The position numbers and the translations under genes were made by a program. The notes below the pieces were generated by a model. It made no database searches. It was not told the origin of the DNA and saw nothing but the letters and a program-made list of their open reading frames with translations. Below, one piece after another: positions 24,747 to 34,075 of a DNA stretch of 64,000 bases. Origin of the DNA: Pseudomonadota bacterium (GTDB lineage Bacteria > Pseudomonadota > Alphaproteobacteria > Rhizobiales > Devosiaceae); assembly GCA_023388175.1 (NCBI GenBank), contig JAEWGT010000005.1, positions 1 through 64,000 of the forward strand. The letters run 5' to 3'. Each line of letters opens with the position of its first letter. The stretch's first letter is position 1.

Positions 24747-26773
24747 GCGATCCGCATCTCGCCGCCATTGCAGTCGTCCTCAAGGCCATGGGTCACACCT
24801 TGCCAGACACCACGCGACACCCCGGCGGCGCATCGCTTCTGCCGGCGCTGGGACTGCCCCACAGGCCGGTCGTGCTGGCCGCCGACTGGTTTACCAAGCC
24901 CGGCTGGCCCATGCTCGGCGCGCTGCAGGATGGTACGCCGATTGCGCTGGTCCCCCGCGGCCGGCGCTGGACCATGCGCCTTGGCGAGAAAGTGCAGAGG
25001 GTCGATGCTGAGCTCGCTGCGACCATCTCGCGCGACGCGGTGCAGATCTATCCGCGCCTGCCTGATTCCGTGCTCGATTTTCGTGGCCTTTTCCGCTTCG
25101 CCATCAGAGGCGGCGGCAGGGACATCGGCTCCGTTATCGCCATGGCCGCCCTCGGTGCTGCGGTCATTTCGACCGTTCCCCTCGCCATGGCCCATACGCT
25201 CACCGACATCGTGCCCCTGGGCGATTATTCTGCGCTCGGCGTGATCGTCCTGGTGCTGGTCATGCTTGCTCTCGCTGGTGCGGCCTTCGATGCAGTCAGG
25301 GCCCTTGCCGTGGCGCGGCTCGAGACCCGGCTCGATATCGTGTTGCAGTCCGCCATGATGAGCCGGCTCTTGCGCCTGCCCCTGGGCTATTTCCGCAACC
25401 ATACGGCATGGTCCATAACCGGGCAGGCCCTGCGCTTTCAGGATATCCGGCAGATCGTCTCGACCCACCTCGTGACTGCGACACTGGCCATTTCCGCCAT
25501 TGCCTCTTGCCTTTTCGTGCTGGTGACACTGTCACCATCCCTGGCTCTGGTGGCCGCCCTGCCGATTGGGCTGATCGCTCTGGTGTCAGGCATATTGACC
25601 TTCCGCCAGCTGACCCACGAACGCAGCCAGCTTGTGGCGGCGGCGCGTCTCGAGAGCTTTTCGCTGCAGATGATCCTGGGGATCAACAAGATCCGCCAGG
25701 CCGCCGCTGCCCCTGCCGCGATGGAGCAATGGATGCTCCGGGGGCGCCCCTATCGCAGCGCCTTTCATGGGGCACGGCGCTTCGCCGCCCAACAGGCCAT
25801 CCATCAGTCCTGGATGGTCTGGATCGGTCTCGCTGTCGTCTTCGGCGCCATGGCTCTCTTGCCGCCCGCCGGTCTGGCAGTCGGAGTCATGGTGGCCTTC
25901 ATCACCAGCTTCCTGCAACTGGCTGCCGCCATTGATGCACTCCTGCTGTCCGGCACCCAATTGCTGACCATCGGCCCCCTGCTGGAGCGGTCCCGCCCGC
26001 TGATCTCGACGCCGCCCGAACCGCGCGAAACAGGCGCCGATCCCGGCGTGATCAGCGGCGCTGCCAGCCTGCGATCCGTGCGCTTTCGCTATGATGCAGA
26101 CGGCCCCGATGTGCTGAAGGGTGTCGATCTCGATATCGGCGCGGGCGAATTCGTCGCGCTGGTCGGCCGCTCCGGCAGCGGCAAGTCGACCATTCAGCGC
26201 CTCCTCACCGGCTCCGACCTGCCAACCTCGGGCACGGTCAGTTTCGACGGCAAGCCCACCACGGGCATGGATCTCTCCAGCCTGCGCCGGCAGGTGGGCA
26301 TCGTGCTCCAGAACGGCATGATCCATGCCGGATCGCTCTATGAGAACCTGGCCGGCGCCACGGGCGCCAGCATATCCGACGCCTGGGACGTCGCCCGCAT
26401 GGTTGGGTTGGCGGCCGATATCGAAGCCATGCCCATGGGCATGCACACTGTGGTGGCAGACGGCGGCGGCATGCTGTCCGGCGGGCAGCGGCAGCGCATT
26501 CTCATTGCCCAGGCCCTGATGCACCGCCCCAGGCTTCTGCTGCTCGATGAAGCCACGAGCGCCCTCGATAATCGCAGCCAGGCTCAGGTGGTGGACACGC
26601 TGGCGCGGCTCGAGGTGACGCGCGTCGTCATCGCTCATCGTCTCAGCACCATCAGGGACGCCGACCGCATCATCGTCCTGGATGGTGGCCTGGTGGTGGA
26701 AACCGGCCGCTTCGACGATCTCATGGCCCAAAACGGGCATTTTGCGGCGCTGGCCCGCGATCAGCATCTTTGA
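24743..26773 (+). CDS. Second ABC exporter of the peptide system (NHLM-like, no peptidase)
   Basis: A 676-residue half transporter with an N-terminal soluble domain of about 120 residues lacking C39 motifs, a membrane domain (about 125-420) and a nucleotide-binding domain. The latter has Walker A GRSGSGKST, Q-loop segment GIVLQNGMIHAGSLYENL, signature LSGGQRQRILIAQAL, Walker B LLLLDEATSALD and an H-loop His (IAHRLS). The Q-loop wording and the pairing with a C39 exporter are those of NHLM bacteriocin transporters, whose second ABC protein is usually longer. It overlaps the first exporter by four bases and probably forms a heterodimer with it. Confidence 0.88.
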   Translation: MSDPHLAAIAVVLKAMGHTLPDTTRHPGGASLLPALGLPHRPVVLAADWFTKPGWPMLGALQDGTPIALVPRGRRWTMRLGEKVQRVDAELAATISRDAVQIYPRLPDSVLDFRGLFRFAIRGGGRDIGSVIAMAALGAAVISTVPLAMAHTLTDIVPLGDYSALGVIVLVLVMLALAGAAFDAVRALAVARLETRLDIVLQSAMMSRLLRLPLGYFRNHTAWSITGQALRFQDIRQIVSTHLVTATLAISAIASCLFVLVTLSPSLALVAALPIGLIALVSGILTFRQLTHERSQLVAAARLESFSLQMILGINKIRQAAAAPAAMEQWMLRGRPYRSAFHGARRFAAQQAIHQSWMVWIGLAVVFGAMALLPPAGLAVGVMVAFITSFLQLAAAIDALLLSGTQLLTIGPLLERSRPLISTPPEPRETGADPGVISGAASLRSVRFRYDADGPDVLKGVDLDIGAGEFVALVGRSGSGKSTIQRLLTGSDLPTSGTVSFDGKPTTGMDLSSLRRQVGIVLQNGMIHAGSLYENLAGATGASISDAWDVARMVGLAADIEAMPMGMHTVVADGGGMLSGGQRQRILIAQALMHRPRLLLLDEATSALDNRSQAQVVDTLARLEVTRVVIAHRLSTIRDADRIIVLDGGLVVETGRFDDLMAQNGHFAALARDQHL

Positions 26774-26784
26774 AAAGGACGGAT

Positions 26785-27327
26785 ATGCGCAAGGTTCTCT
26801 ATATCCTCAGCCAGCTCAACGACGATGATGTCGACTGGCTGGCCAATGCCGGCCGGACCTGGACGGCGCCTGTCGACGAGCCGCTCATTCACGAAGGCAA
26901 GCCGGTGGCAGACCTGTTTTTCGTGCTGGCCGGACAAGCCAGCGTGTCGGTATCGGGCATGGGCGAACTGGTCCGCCTCGGACGCGGCGAGATCGCGGGC
27001 GAGATGAGTTTCGTCGATTCCGCGCCGCCCTCGGCCACGGTCACCGCTCTCGCCGGCTGTTCCATCCTCGCCGTCGACAAGCGGGCGGTGCAGGCACGTC
27101 TGGCCGAGGATACCGGCTTTGCCGCGCGCTTTTATCGCGCGCTCGCCATTTTCCTGGCCGACCGCCTGCGCTCGACCACCTCGCGCATGAAATCGGCCGA
27201 TGGCCTGGCAACGACCTCCATCGTCGAGGATGAACTGAATGAGGATCTGCTCGATCAGGTGTCGCTCGCCGGTGTGCGGTTCGAACACCTGCTCAATACG
27301 CTGTCCTCGGCGCGGAGCGAGAGATGA
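26785..27327 (+). CDS. Stand-alone cyclic-nucleotide-binding domain protein
   Basis: A 180-residue cytoplasmic protein consisting of one CRP-like nucleotide-binding domain (about 20-140): PLIHEGKPVADLFFVLAGQASVSV, then LGRGEIAGEMSFVDSAPPSATVTAL, the phosphate-binding cassette. The C-terminal tail is helical and has no helix-turn-helix, so direct transcription control is unlikely. A ribosome binding site AAGGAC precedes the ATG at 26785. As it follows the two exporters and a cyclase gene in one operon, it probably relays cyclic nucleotide level to the export machinery, which is an inference. Confidence 0.85.
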   Translation: MRKVLYILSQLNDDDVDWLANAGRTWTAPVDEPLIHEGKPVADLFFVLAGQASVSVSGMGELVRLGRGEIAGEMSFVDSAPPSATVTALAGCSILAVDKRAVQARLAEDTGFAARFYRALAIFLADRLRSTTSRMKSADGLATTSIVEDELNEDLLDQVSLAGVRFEHLLNTLSSARSER

Positions 27328-27671
27328 CGACCGGCCTGCCTTTTCTCGATCTCTTCGCCCTCATGGTCTTCGCCCATGCGCTGGGGGATTATCCCTTGCA
27401 GGGGGAATTCCTGTCGCGCGCCAAGAACCGCGCCAACCCTGTTCCGGGCGTGCCATGGTATCAGGCGCTCGCGGCGCATTCGATCATCCAGGGTGGGCTT
27501 GTCGGCTTGATCACCGGCAGCCTCTGGCTCGGCCTGGCCGAAACCGTCGCTCATGCCCTCATCGATGACGCGAAATGCAACGGCAAGCTGACCTTCAATC
27601 AGGATCAGGCGCTGCATATCGCCTGCAAGCTTGCCTGGATTGCCATCCTGGTTTTTCCCGCCGGCTTCTAG
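27324..27671 (+). CDS. DUF3307-like small membrane protein
   Basis: A 115-residue protein with three hydrophobic segments. FALMVFAHALGDYPLQGEFL near the N-terminus, AHALIDDAKC in the middle and FNQDQALHIACKLAW near the C-terminus match the His/Asp pattern of DUF3307-type membrane proteins. Their function is unknown. Its start overlaps the preceding stop (ATGA) and its stop lies four bases from the next start, so it belongs to the export operon. The conserved intramembrane His and Asp residues could bind metal. Confidence 0.75.
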   Translation: MTTGLPFLDLFALMVFAHALGDYPLQGEFLSRAKNRANPVPGVPWYQALAAHSIIQGGLVGLITGSLWLGLAETVAHALIDDAKCNGKLTFNQDQALHIACKLAWIAILVFPAGF

Positions 27672-27674
27672 GAC

Positions 27675-30600
27675 TTGCCTTTGCCCGCCATATCCAGTCC
27701 GGCCACGCTCCGCCTGCCACTCTTCATTGCCCTCGCGGCCCTGGTCATGGGCTTGCCGCGCACTCTGGTGCAGACGGCGGGAGCGGGCCTGTTCCTGGCG
27801 CATTTCCCGGCGCAATGGATTGCCTGGATCTATCTCGCGACGGCGCTGGTTTGCCCCCTTGTCGCCACTGTTTTCCTGCGGCTCGAAAGCCGGCTGCCGC
27901 TTGTGCCCATGCTGATCGGTGTGCAGGCCGCCAGCGCCCTCGTTACGGTTGCACTAAGCCTTTTCTATCGTCTCGAACCGCAGACCGTCGCGGCCCTGAC
28001 GTTTCTCTGGGCCCAGATCGAGAACATGACCTCCAGCCTGGTCTTCTGGGGTCTGGCCAACCAGTATTTCGCCATAGCCCAGGCCCGCCGCGAATTCGCC
28101 CGCATCGGCGCAGGCGAGCAGTTGGGCGCGCTCGGCGTCGGCCTTGCCATCCCGCTGGCTCTCGTCTTCTTGCAGCCGTCCGACCTGTTGCTGGTTTCCG
28201 CAGCCAGCAACCTCCTGGCCGGGACGCTCATCATCGTCATCCTGCGGCGTCTGGCGCCTGCGGCGGGCCTTCCCGCCACTCCCGACCTGCCGCTGCGGCC
28301 CCAGCCCTTCAACCGGCGGGTCAAGGCCTTCATTGCAGCCATCTTTGCTGCGACCCTGTGCTCCAACCTCGCTTTTTTCCTCATCGACAACAGCTTCTAT
28401 ATCGAAACGCAGGCCCACTTTGCCGATGGCGTAGCCGCGACGGGCTTCATCGGCATGGCGCTCGCCAGCGCCGCCGGTGTCTCGCTGGTGCTGTCGAACA
28501 CGCTGGCGCCCGTGATCATGTCTCGGTTCGGCGTGGCCGCCGTCATTCCCTTCTTGCCCGGTGCGCTTCTGGTACTGACCCTCGCCGTCCTGCTCGCTCA
28601 CTCGGGCATGGCTGGGGGCATGGCCTGGGTCTTCGGCCTCGTCGTGGCCATGAAAGTGCTCGATGAAAGCCTGCGGCTCTGCCTCTATCGCCCCGCGTCA
28701 CAGGCGCTGTTCCAGCCGCTGCCGGCCTCGGCCCGCTTTCGCGCCCAGACATTGAGCGAAGGGTTCGTCGAACCCTCGGGCATTGCCCTGGCCGCCTGCC
28801 TGCTGCTGCTGGCGGGCCTGCTGCCCGATATCGGCGCGGCGGACATTGCCATCGTTCTGGCGCCGGTCCTGGCCATCTGGTGGATTGCCGGGCTTATCGT
28901 CGGCCGGCGCTATCGTACCGCGCTCGAACTGGCCGTCACCGGCCGCCAGACGCTTGATCCGGCTGCACCGGTCTTTGCCAGTCCGCAGGCCATTGCGCTT
29001 CTGGTCGACCGGGCCCGCAGCCTCGACCCTGCCGAAGCTGCCCCCCTGCTGCCGATCATCCGCAGCCGTGACGTCCGGGCTTACCGCGCCTTGCTGCCCG
29101 ATCTGTTGGGGCGCAGCCATGATCTCGATAAAGTCATCCTGTCCCATCAGCAGGATTTCGCAGGGGCTGGGCTGGCCCCGCAGCTGGCAGCGCTTCTGCC
29201 CCGAGCAGAGGCGGATCTCCGCCCCATGCTGCTCGCGGCGTTGTCGGCCTCCGCCGATCCGGTTGCTTTGGCCGCCATGACGACTTTTGAGCCCCAGAAC
29301 CGGGCCGAGCATCTGGCACGCGCGAGGGCGCTCATCGCCATGGGCGGACCGGAGGGTGAGGCTGCCACGCGCGATTTCCTCGAAGACCTTGAGGATCCGC
29401 AACCGCAGATCCGCTGCGATGCCCTTCAAGTGCTCGCAGACAGTCGCGATCAAGAGGTCATGCATGCCATCGCCTTGCGCTTCGGCGATCCCGACGCCAC
29501 GACGCGCCATCTGGCGTATAGAATAGCAGCAGGCTGTGGAGCTTCCATCTTGCTCGACGGTCTGACGGAAAGGCTGTCCGATCCCGCATGCCCACCCCAG
29601 GACCTGCCGCCGCTTCTGTCGGCTGTGGGCAGCTTTGGCGCGACGGGCCTCGACGTTCTCAAGCGCGTGACGACCTCGGGTGACCCTGCTATGCAGCGCC
29701 TCTGCATCGCGGCGCTGGCCCGCATTGATGATCCTGCGGCGCAAACCTGCCTTGCTGGCCTTGCGCTCACTGCGGACCCGGCCGTGGCTCTCTCTGCCAT
29801 GTCCCAGATATGGGGCCGCCCCATGGTCCTTCCGCCGCGCCCGGTGCGTGCGCGCGCCGAGGTCCTCATAGACCAGGCAGTGCACCTGACGCGCGCCATT
29901 GCCGTATTGAAGCCGGATGATGACACGGGGCTGGCCATCGCGGCCTTGCGGCACGAGGCCCGGCAGCGCCTCGATCTGGCCCTCGCGCTGGTCATGATCT
30001 GCGATAGGCATCTGGTCGGCAGGCGGCCCGCCTTTGCCAGCGTCATGCGGTTCGGCTCAGGCGACCCGGGCTATGCCGACGAGCATTTCGAGCTCGCCCT
30101 GCCGCCGCGATTGCGCCCGGCTGCGCTGCTGGCCCTTGGCGGCGCGCAGAATACGGCCGACAGCCGCCGTCTTGCCGCGCTGGCATCTGCGATCCCGGAC
30201 GAGCCCGGCCAATGCCTGGCCTGGCTGCAGGCGGGACCTATTCCATTATCGGCCTGGTCGCGGCTTTGCCTCGCCAACCTTGCCACACCGGGCAGCAAAA
30301 TCGGGGGGACGCAGTCCATGGACGTTTTCGAAAGGGTGATGGTCCTGAAATCCGTCGATCTTTTCGCCGGTATCGAGGATGTCTATCTCGCTGAATTCGC
30401 GCCCGTCGTGGAAGAGCTCTTCCTGGACCCTGGCCAGGCATTGATCGCTGCCGGCAGCATGGGCACCACCCTCTACATCGTGGTCAATGGCAGCCTGGGC
30501 GTGGAACGCAACGGCGTCGAAATTGCGCGCCTTGGCCGGTTCGACGTAGCGGGCGAGCTTGCCGCCTTTGACCCCCAGCCCAGATCGGCCGACGTCGTGG

Positions 30601-30731
30601 CGCGCGAGGCCAGCCACGTCCTCGCGCTGTCCCAGGCCCATCTCGAAACGCTCATCGCGTCGCATATGGATATCGCGACGAGCATCATTCAGACACTCTC
30701 CCGCCGCCTCCGAAAAGCCCTGGGCGGCTGA
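27675..30731 (+). CDS. Multidomain transporter-like protein with HEAT repeats and cyclic-nucleotide-binding domain
   Basis: 1018 residues in three parts. A polytopic N-terminal half (about 10-420, some 12 helices) resembles nucleotide-transporter/major-facilitator folds. A soluble region (about 440-860) has HEAT-like repeats (EGEAATRDFLEDLEDPQPQIRCDALQVLAD, LKRVTTSGDPAMQRLCIAALARIDDP). The C-terminal CRP-like nucleotide-binding domain (about 885-1010) holds LFAGIEDVYLAEFAPVVEELFLDPGQALIAAGSMGTTLYIVVNGSL. No helix-turn-helix follows. The start appears to be TTG at 27675 (or 27681). It is the last gene of the operon and a second receiver for the cyclase product. The transported substrate is unknown. 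Confidence 0.82.
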   Translation: MPLPAISSPATLRLPLFIALAALVMGLPRTLVQTAGAGLFLAHFPAQWIAWIYLATALVCPLVATVFLRLESRLPLVPMLIGVQAASALVTVALSLFYRLEPQTVAALTFLWAQIENMTSSLVFWGLANQYFAIAQARREFARIGAGEQLGALGVGLAIPLALVFLQPSDLLLVSAASNLLAGTLIIVILRRLAPAAGLPATPDLPLRPQPFNRRVKAFIAAIFAATLCSNLAFFLIDNSFYIETQAHFADGVAATGFIGMALASAAGVSLVLSNTLAPVIMSRFGVAAVIPFLPGALLVLTLAVLLAHSGMAGGMAWVFGLVVAMKVLDESLRLCLYRPASQALFQPLPASARFRAQTLSEGFVEPSGIALAACLLLLAGLLPDIGAADIAIVLAPVLAIWWIAGLIVGRRYRTALELAVTGRQTLDPAAPVFASPQAIALLVDRARSLDPAEAAPLLPIIRSRDVRAYRALLPDLLGRSHDLDKVILSHQQDFAGAGLAPQLAALLPRAEADLRPMLLAALSASADPVALAAMTTFEPQNRAEHLARARALIAMGGPEGEAATRDFLEDLEDPQPQIRCDALQVLADSRDQEVMHAIALRFGDPDATTRHLAYRIAAGCGASILLDGLTERLSDPACPPQDLPPLLSAVGSFGATGLDVLKRVTTSGDPAMQRLCIAALARIDDPAAQTCLAGLALTADPAVALSAMSQIWGRPMVLPPRPVRARAEVLIDQAVHLTRAIAVLKPDDDTGLAIAALRHEARQRLDLALALVMICDRHLVGRRPAFASVMRFGSGDPGYADEHFELALPPRLRPAALLALGGAQNTADSRRLAALASAIPDEPGQCLAWLQAGPIPLSAWSRLCLANLATPGSKIGGTQSMDVFERVMVLKSVDLFAGIEDVYLAEFAPVVEELFLDPGQALIAAGSMGTTLYIVVNGSLGVERNGVEIARLGRFDVAGELAAFDPQPRSADVVAREASHVLALSQAHLETLIASHMDIATSIIQTLSRRLRKALGG

Positions 30732-30786
30732 GCTCAGCAGCGGGAGCATTGCTCCGGCCGCTCTAATCGTCCCGCCATCGACGCGG

Positions 30787-31683
30787 CTAAAGAAACGGGA
30801 TCTGCCTCTGCGCCGTCTTGCATTGCTCTGTCTTGGGCATCGCAATGCCCCATTGGTCGGTGCGACCGGGCTGCCAGACCCAGTCCTGCGGTGTGCCTGT
30901 TGCGTATGAGTCATCAACCTTGAGCACTTCGGCTGTGTGCTCGACGACAATCCCAAAGGGATCGACGAAGTAAAGGAAGACATTGTCGCCTGGCCCGTGC
31001 CGTCCCGGCCCCCAGCCGATAGGAAAGCCCTTATCGCAAAGCCGGCCGCCGGCTTTCATGACGCTTTCCCAGTCATCATGCAGGAAGGCAACATGATTGA
31101 GGGTGTTGACGCTGTCGTCCGCCACGACGATGGCGTGGTGGTCTGAATTGGTGCGCAGAAAGCCCATTTTTTGCGAGCGATCCGTCAGCGCGAAGCCAAG
31201 CGCATCACGATAAAAGGCAATGTCGGCCTCGATCGCGGCACTGTTGATGTTGACATGGGCAAGCCGGGTCGGGCTGTTCTTGCCAGTCTCGACCGCTGCA
31301 ACCAGTTCATCATCCTGAATGAGATTGATCCGACGGCCCCGAGGATCGCGCAGGGAGAAGCCCGTGCCGCCCCCGAGCCCGACATGTGTCAGAGGTTCGA
31401 TCTCCTGCGCCCCGGCATCAGCAGCCCGCTTTTTGAGCGTAGTGATATCTGTTTGAGGGTCGAGCCGGAAGGTCATGCTCTCAATGGCGGCCTGTTCGCC
31501 CTGGCGCAGTGCCAGAATGTAAGGGTCGCTCCCCGCGCCGCGCAGATAGAGCGCATCACCATCGCTCTCGCAGACATTGAGGCCCCAGATCTCCGTGTAG
31601 AAATCCCGGGCCTTTCCAAGATCAGGAACCTGAAGGTCGACATTGCGCAATGCGGCAATGGGAAAACGCGGCGCTGCGGACAT
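30787..31683 (-). CDS. Extradiol ring-cleavage dioxygenase, vicinal oxygen chelate family
   Basis: A 298-residue type I extradiol dioxygenase with two VOC modules. Fe(II) ligands are visible as His143 (LAHVNI), His197 (LNHVAF) and Glu248 (VVEHT). His229 in GPGRHGPGDN matches the region of the active-site histidine of these enzymes. It should cleave a catechol-type ring next to its hydroxyls in the cytoplasm. The start overlaps the stop of the FAH-family gene by one base. It is last of three genes reading hydroxylase, hydrolase, dioxygenase, a meta-cleavage set. The exact catechol substrate is not deducible. Confidence 0.88.
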   Translation of the reverse strand: MSAAPRFPIAALRNVDLQVPDLGKARDFYTEIWGLNVCESDGDALYLRGAGSDPYILALRQGEQAAIESMTFRLDPQTDITTLKKRAADAGAQEIEPLTHVGLGGGTGFSLRDPRGRRINLIQDDELVAAVETGKNSPTRLAHVNINSAAIEADIAFYRDALGFALTDRSQKMGFLRTNSDHHAIVVADDSVNTLNHVAFLHDDWESVMKAGGRLCDKGFPIGWGPGRHGPGDNVFLYFVDPFGIVVEHTAEVLKVDDSYATGTPQDWVWQPGRTDQWGIAMPKTEQCKTAQRQIPFL

Positions 31684-32513
31684 CAGACCGCCTCTTCAGC
31701 AACGATGGTATTGCGCAGGGAACCGACGCCGGACACCCGCACCTCGATTGCATCACCGGGCTTCATCCAGACCGGCGGGTTGCGCTTGGCCCCTACCCCG
31801 CCCGGCGTGCCTGTGGCGATGACGTCGCCGGCGCTGAGCGGAGTGAAGCCGGAGATATAGGCGATGATCCGCGCGATGGAGAACAGCATGTGGTCGAGCG
31901 TGGCGGACTGCATGAGCACGCCGTTGAGATAGGATTCAACGCTGATCGAGGCCATGTCGCCCAACTCGTCGGGGGTCACCAGTTCCGGTCCGAACGCTCC
32001 GGTGCCGGGAAAATTCTTGCCCGGAATGAACTGGCGGGTATGCCATTGCCAGTCACGCAGCGACGCGTCGTTAAAGCAGCTGTAGCCAGCGACATGGGCC
32101 AGCGCATCGCCCTCCGCGATATAGCGGCCCGGCTTGCCGATGACGACGGCCAGTTCCGCCTCGTAGTCGAGATTGTCGGACACTTTTGGCAGAATGATCG
32201 GACTATCCGCGCCGACCAGCGTGTCGGCAAAGCGCGTAAAGATCGAGGGGTGCTGGGTGGGGTCTCGTCCGGTTTCCACGCGATGGTCTTCGTAATTGTG
32301 TCCGACGCACAGGACCTTGCCCGGATTGGGAATGACGGGCAGCAGCGTCACGGCGTTGCGGGAGAGTTCTGGTCCCGTGAGGTCGCCACCGAGCAGGTCA
32401 CCAGCGATGGCGCTTTTGAGGTCCGGCGCGACAGCGCCCAGGTCAATAACCCTGTCGCCTTCGGCGCGGCCCCAGGAGGTGCCTTGTTCGGTCTGGAAAC
32501 TGATGAAACGCAT
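31683..32513 (-). CDS. Fumarylacetoacetate hydrolase family protein
   Basis: A 276-residue enzyme with the FAH catalytic core: PGKVLCVGHNYEDH near residue 64, metal ligands Glu118 and Glu120 (DYEAEL), Asp149 (FNDAS), KNFPGTGAFGPELV and GDVIATGTPGGVG. Such enzymes hydrolyse, decarboxylate or hydrate the products of ring cleavage. The ATG at 32513 gives the usual MRFISF start; the longer frame adds an unlikely Arg/Pro-rich N-terminus. It lies between the hydroxylase and dioxygenase genes, 29 bases after the former. Confidence 0.88.
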   Translation of the reverse strand: MRFISFQTEQGTSWGRAEGDRVIDLGAVAPDLKSAIAGDLLGGDLTGPELSRNAVTLLPVIPNPGKVLCVGHNYEDHRVETGRDPTQHPSIFTRFADTLVGADSPIILPKVSDNLDYEAELAVVIGKPGRYIAEGDALAHVAGYSCFNDASLRDWQWHTRQFIPGKNFPGTGAFGPELVTPDELGDMASISVESYLNGVLMQSATLDHMLFSIARIIAYISGFTPLSAGDVIATGTPGGVGAKRNPPVWMKPGDAIEVRVSGVGSLRNTIVAEEAV

Positions 32514-32542
32514 GATGTCCTCGAATGAAAGGGCGGAGGCGC

Positions 32543-34075
32543 TCAGGCGAGCGCTGGGACTGGAAGGGTTGTGAACTGTCGCCCGAAAGCCTCGAGCTGG
32601 CCCGACAGGTCGGCGTCGGAAGTAGCAAGGATGCCGACATAGAAATCGGGGCGAACGAGAACGGCGATAGCCTGTCGCTGGACAAGCCACTGAGCCAGAA
32701 AGCCCGACGCGTCGATGAGATCGGTGTCAAGGATATGCTTTTTGGCATGGAACGCGTCCAGGATGTCATTGGCGCCCGGCGTCAATGAGACGGGGCCCCG
32801 GCTGAGCAATAACCAGCCACCGCCGGTAACCTGATCCAGCAACCGCCCCGGCTGCACTTCGGGATTGATGAACCGTTCGCCCGGCGCTTGTGGAAACAAT
32901 GGCGAATGAATGGGCGCGATCAGCTCGGACGCAGAGCGAATATCCTTCTGCGCGCGGATGCGAAGGTCACGCTCGGCCGCCTTTTCAGGGTTCAGCTCGC
33001 AGATATAGCGGCCAGCCTCGATGGCGGCCCGGATAACGTGGCGCACCTGCGCCTCGCGCTCGGGCTGGTAGCTATTAAGGACGCTGCTATCGAGAGTGCC
33101 TTTGACCACTCCAGCCAGTTTCCAGGCGAGATTGGCCGCATCACGCAGGCCGTGACACATGCCCTGCCCGAAGAAAGGCGGCGTCTGGTGTGCGCTGTCG
33201 CCGGCGAGAAAGACTCGTCCCTTGCGCCATTGCTCAACCACAAGACCATGAAACCGGTAGGTCGCGGCGCGAATGATCTTGTGAGAAGCGCTCTTCAGCC
33301 AGGGCGCGACCAGTTCAGCGACCACCTCGGGTCTGGCCATCTGCGCATCGTCCTCGCCGGGCAACAGCATGAACTCCCAACGCCGGTGATTGCCTCTGCC
33401 GGGCACGATGGTGGCGGGACGTTGCGGATCGCACATCATGAGCGAGAGATTTTGCAGATTGGCGTCGGATGGAACGCCTGAAAAATCCGGAAAACTTATC
33501 GGCCCATCGACTTCGGCGTCGACGACCAGCCAGGGCTCGTTGAATTCGAGATCGTCGAGGCGGATGGAGAGCGACCTGCGGACAATGGAGCGCGCGCCAT
33601 CACAGCCGACCACCCAGCGCGACAGGATCTCAGAGCCATCCGCCAGCGTGAGCGTGACCTTCTCATCATCCTGCCGGAGATCGATGACTTCGGCACCGTG
33701 GCGGGTTTCAACCGCCTCGAAGCGTTTCAGTCCTGCCCGCAGGGCGCCTTCCAGCTCTGGTTGGTAAAAGAAGTAGTCGTTGGCATATCCATAAGGCCGG
33801 GGTGCCCCGGCGATGGAGAGAAAGCGGATGACCCCGCGATCGGCACCAACATGGATATGGCCGTCTCCGGCGCGCACCTGGCTGAGGACATCCTCAGCCA
33901 GCCCGATATCGGCGAACAGACGCACCATTTCGTGGTCGACATGTATGGCACGGGGGAGAGCATAGGCCGATGGGTGACGATCCAGCACCAGGACGCTCAG
34001 GCCGGATTTCCCAAGTGCATTGGCTGCAAAGGCTCCAATCGGCCCGCACCCGACAATGACGACATCCCAAAGCAT
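32543..34075 (-). CDS. FAD-dependent aromatic hydroxylase (MhpA/phenol-monooxygenase-like)
   Basis: A 510-residue class A flavin monooxygenase. The FAD Rossmann motif VVIVGCGPIGAFAANALGKSG begins at residue 5, the DG motif VGCDGARSIVRRSL lies near 165 and the GD motif FLAGDSAHQTPPFFGQGMCHGLRDAANLAWKLA near 285. A thioredoxin-like C-terminal tail is typical of the family. It hydroxylates a phenolic ring with NAD(P)H and oxygen, preparing a catechol for the dioxygenase. The start at 34075 follows GGGAGAC and begins directly with the FAD motif. First gene of the minus-strand catabolic operon. Confidence 0.88.
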   Translation of the reverse strand: MLWDVVIVGCGPIGAFAANALGKSGLSVLVLDRHPSAYALPRAIHVDHEMVRLFADIGLAEDVLSQVRAGDGHIHVGADRGVIRFLSIAGAPRPYGYANDYFFYQPELEGALRAGLKRFEAVETRHGAEVIDLRQDDEKVTLTLADGSEILSRWVVGCDGARSIVRRSLSIRLDDLEFNEPWLVVDAEVDGPISFPDFSGVPSDANLQNLSLMMCDPQRPATIVPGRGNHRRWEFMLLPGEDDAQMARPEVVAELVAPWLKSASHKIIRAATYRFHGLVVEQWRKGRVFLAGDSAHQTPPFFGQGMCHGLRDAANLAWKLAGVVKGTLDSSVLNSYQPEREAQVRHVIRAAIEAGRYICELNPEKAAERDLRIRAQKDIRSASELIAPIHSPLFPQAPGERFINPEVQPGRLLDQVTGGGWLLLSRGPVSLTPGANDILDAFHAKKHILDTDLIDASGFLAQWLVQRQAIAVLVRPDFYVGILATSDADLSGQLEAFGRQFTTLPVPALA

